Virus record (IMG/VR): IMGVR_UViG_3300028809_000079
Coordinates: 1-21,775 of that record
Strand: one strand, 5' to 3'
DNA length: 21,775 bases
Source of the DNA: a virus
The notes under the pieces: generated by a model
What the model was told of the DNA's origin: nothing
Seen by the model: the letters and a program-made list of their open reading frames with translations, nothing else
Databases searched by the model: none
Program-made: the position numbers and the translations under genes
Shown here: positions 21,162 through 21,775 of the stretch, one piece after another
How the letters are laid out: the number at the start of each line of letters is the position of its first letter
How positions within the stretch are numbered: position 1 is the stretch's first letter

Positions 21162-21775
21162 GCGGCGACACCCTGGTGAACGCCGAGACCGGCGAGGTCA
21201 TCGCGCAGTGCACCCCGACCGAGGCACGGTGGATCACCAACCGCCTCCGCACCGCCATCGGCGTCGCCACCGAGCTGTACGTCGAAGCGTACGAACGCCG
21301 TGCCTGGGCAGCCCTCGGCCACGCATCGTGGGACGCCTACTGCGCCGCCGAGTTCGGCGACTTCCAGCTCCGCCTCCCTCGTGAGGAGCGCGACGAGACG
21401 ATCGTGTCGCTGCGTGAAGCGGGCCTGTCGATCCGTGCCATCGCCGCCACCCGGGTCGCATCGAAGAAGACGGTGGAGCGCACCATCGCAGCGTCAGGTG
21501 TCGCCAATGACGACACCTGCGTGACCGGCACCGACGGCAAAACCTACTCGGCCGTGGACGCCGCTCGAGCCCGGCGTGAGGCTAAGGAGCCTGAGGCGGA
21601 GCGGCCGACGAAGTGCACCGACGGGTTCGACTGCCCGTCCACGCCCGGGCCGGACGGGCTGTGCGTGTGGCACCGCGGCCGCCGCAAGGCCAATCAGACC
21701 TCGGAGCAGGGTCCCCCCACCCACCCTGGCTCCGACGCACCGGGACAGGATCCCGCCCCTGTCCCGGTGCGTCGG
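21158..21775 (+). CDS. HTH DNA-binding protein with possible zinc knuckle, cut by the window edge
   Basis: It starts at ATG 21158, overlapping the previous stop (ATGA). The frame stays open for 206 codons to the edge, so the 3' end is missing. Residues about 45-75 (RRAWAALGHASWDAYCAAEFGD) and 76-115 (REERDETIVSLREAGLSIRAIA, then SKKTVERTIAAS) match a common actinobacterial/actinophage DNA-binding pattern: a conserved aromatic block, then an HTH, then VTGTDGKTY (about 122-130). Cys153, Cys159, Cys169 and His172 could bind zinc. A segregation-protein-like or regulatory role is likely, with phage early expression. The last 44 bases form a perfect 18-bp inverted repeat. Confidence 0.65.
   Translation, partial: MSGDTLVNAETGEVIAQCTPTEARWITNRLRTAIGVATELYVEAYERRAWAALGHASWDAYCAAEFGDFQLRLPREERDETIVSLREAGLSIRAIAATRVASKKTVERTIAASGVANDDTCVTGTDGKTYSAVDAARARREAKEPEAERPTKCTDGFDCPSTPGPDGLCVWHRGRRKANQTSEQGPPTHPGSDAPGQDPAPVPVRR
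21732..21775. repeat. perfect 18-bp inverted repeat at the window edge
   Basis: Arms 21732-21749 and 21758-21775 pair perfectly over 18 bp around an 8-base loop (ATCCCGCC). It lies inside the open frame of the partial HTH gene and touches the last base of the window, so it may continue. It could be a terminator, a protein site or a coding coincidence. Confidence 0.7.

Noticed and set aside
1-21775. tRNA genes or CRISPR arrays
   Set aside because: Gaps between genes are all under 150 bases and none holds a cloverleaf or spaced repeats that I could recognise.

Overview
The window reads as the late half plus the start of the early region of a temperate, long-tailed (siphovirus-type) phage or prophage of a high-GC Gram-positive host, most likely an actinobacterium. 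The grounds are very high GC with G/C-ending codons, HK97-type head genes, a tape-measure protein, an amidase/holin lysis cassette of the kind seen in actinophages, and divergent early promoters that appear to drive leaderless transcripts. No host chromosomal gene, tRNA or CRISPR array is visible. The window probably lies wholly inside one phage genome, and its last gene runs off the right edge.

Layout: 44-16834 is a tightly packed rightward late operon. Packaging and head genes come first (small and large terminase subunits, portal, protease, major capsid, 44-5245). A perfect hairpin follows the capsid gene. Connector and tail-completion genes come next (5319-7038), then the tail tube, a 174-residue protein, a tail-assembly-chaperone-like protein and the tape measure (7035-11086). 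Dit-like and Tal-like tail-tip proteins and two further tip proteins follow (11083-15091). The lysis cassette (15117-16834) holds a holin-like protein, a Trp/Arg-tailed small protein, an amidase endolysin and three small membrane proteins. Most neighbours overlap by 1-8 bases (ATGA, GTGA or TGATG), which points to translational coupling. A TTCG hairpin ends the operon at 16868-16893.

17946-19237 (leftward) holds a tyrosine integrase downstream of an XRE-type repressor. Further left on the same strand are two cell-envelope genes: a zinc-ribbon/transmembrane protein and a lipoprotein with its own promoter-like site. They are good candidates for genes expressed from the prophage, for example for superinfection exclusion, although their function is not proved by sequence.

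19238-19320 is a compact genetic switch: two divergent promoters and two palindromes built on the half-site TTGCA. Both promoters place the predicted transcript start at or within a few bases of a start codon that lacks a Shine-Dalgarno sequence. The rightward early operon (19321 to the edge) encodes a Cro/excisionase-like HTH protein, a small zinc-binding-type protein, an RNA-ligase-family protein, two unknown proteins and an HTH protein with a possible zinc knuckle. A 27-bp direct repeat sits on two successive gene junctions in this operon, and a perfect 18-bp inverted repeat lies exactly at the right edge.

I did not find an unmistakably new defence or mobile system. The observations I rate highest are the leaderless switch, the repeated start-site module around a one-gene cassette, the envelope genes next to the integrase, the RNA ligase, and a possible internal start in the endolysin.
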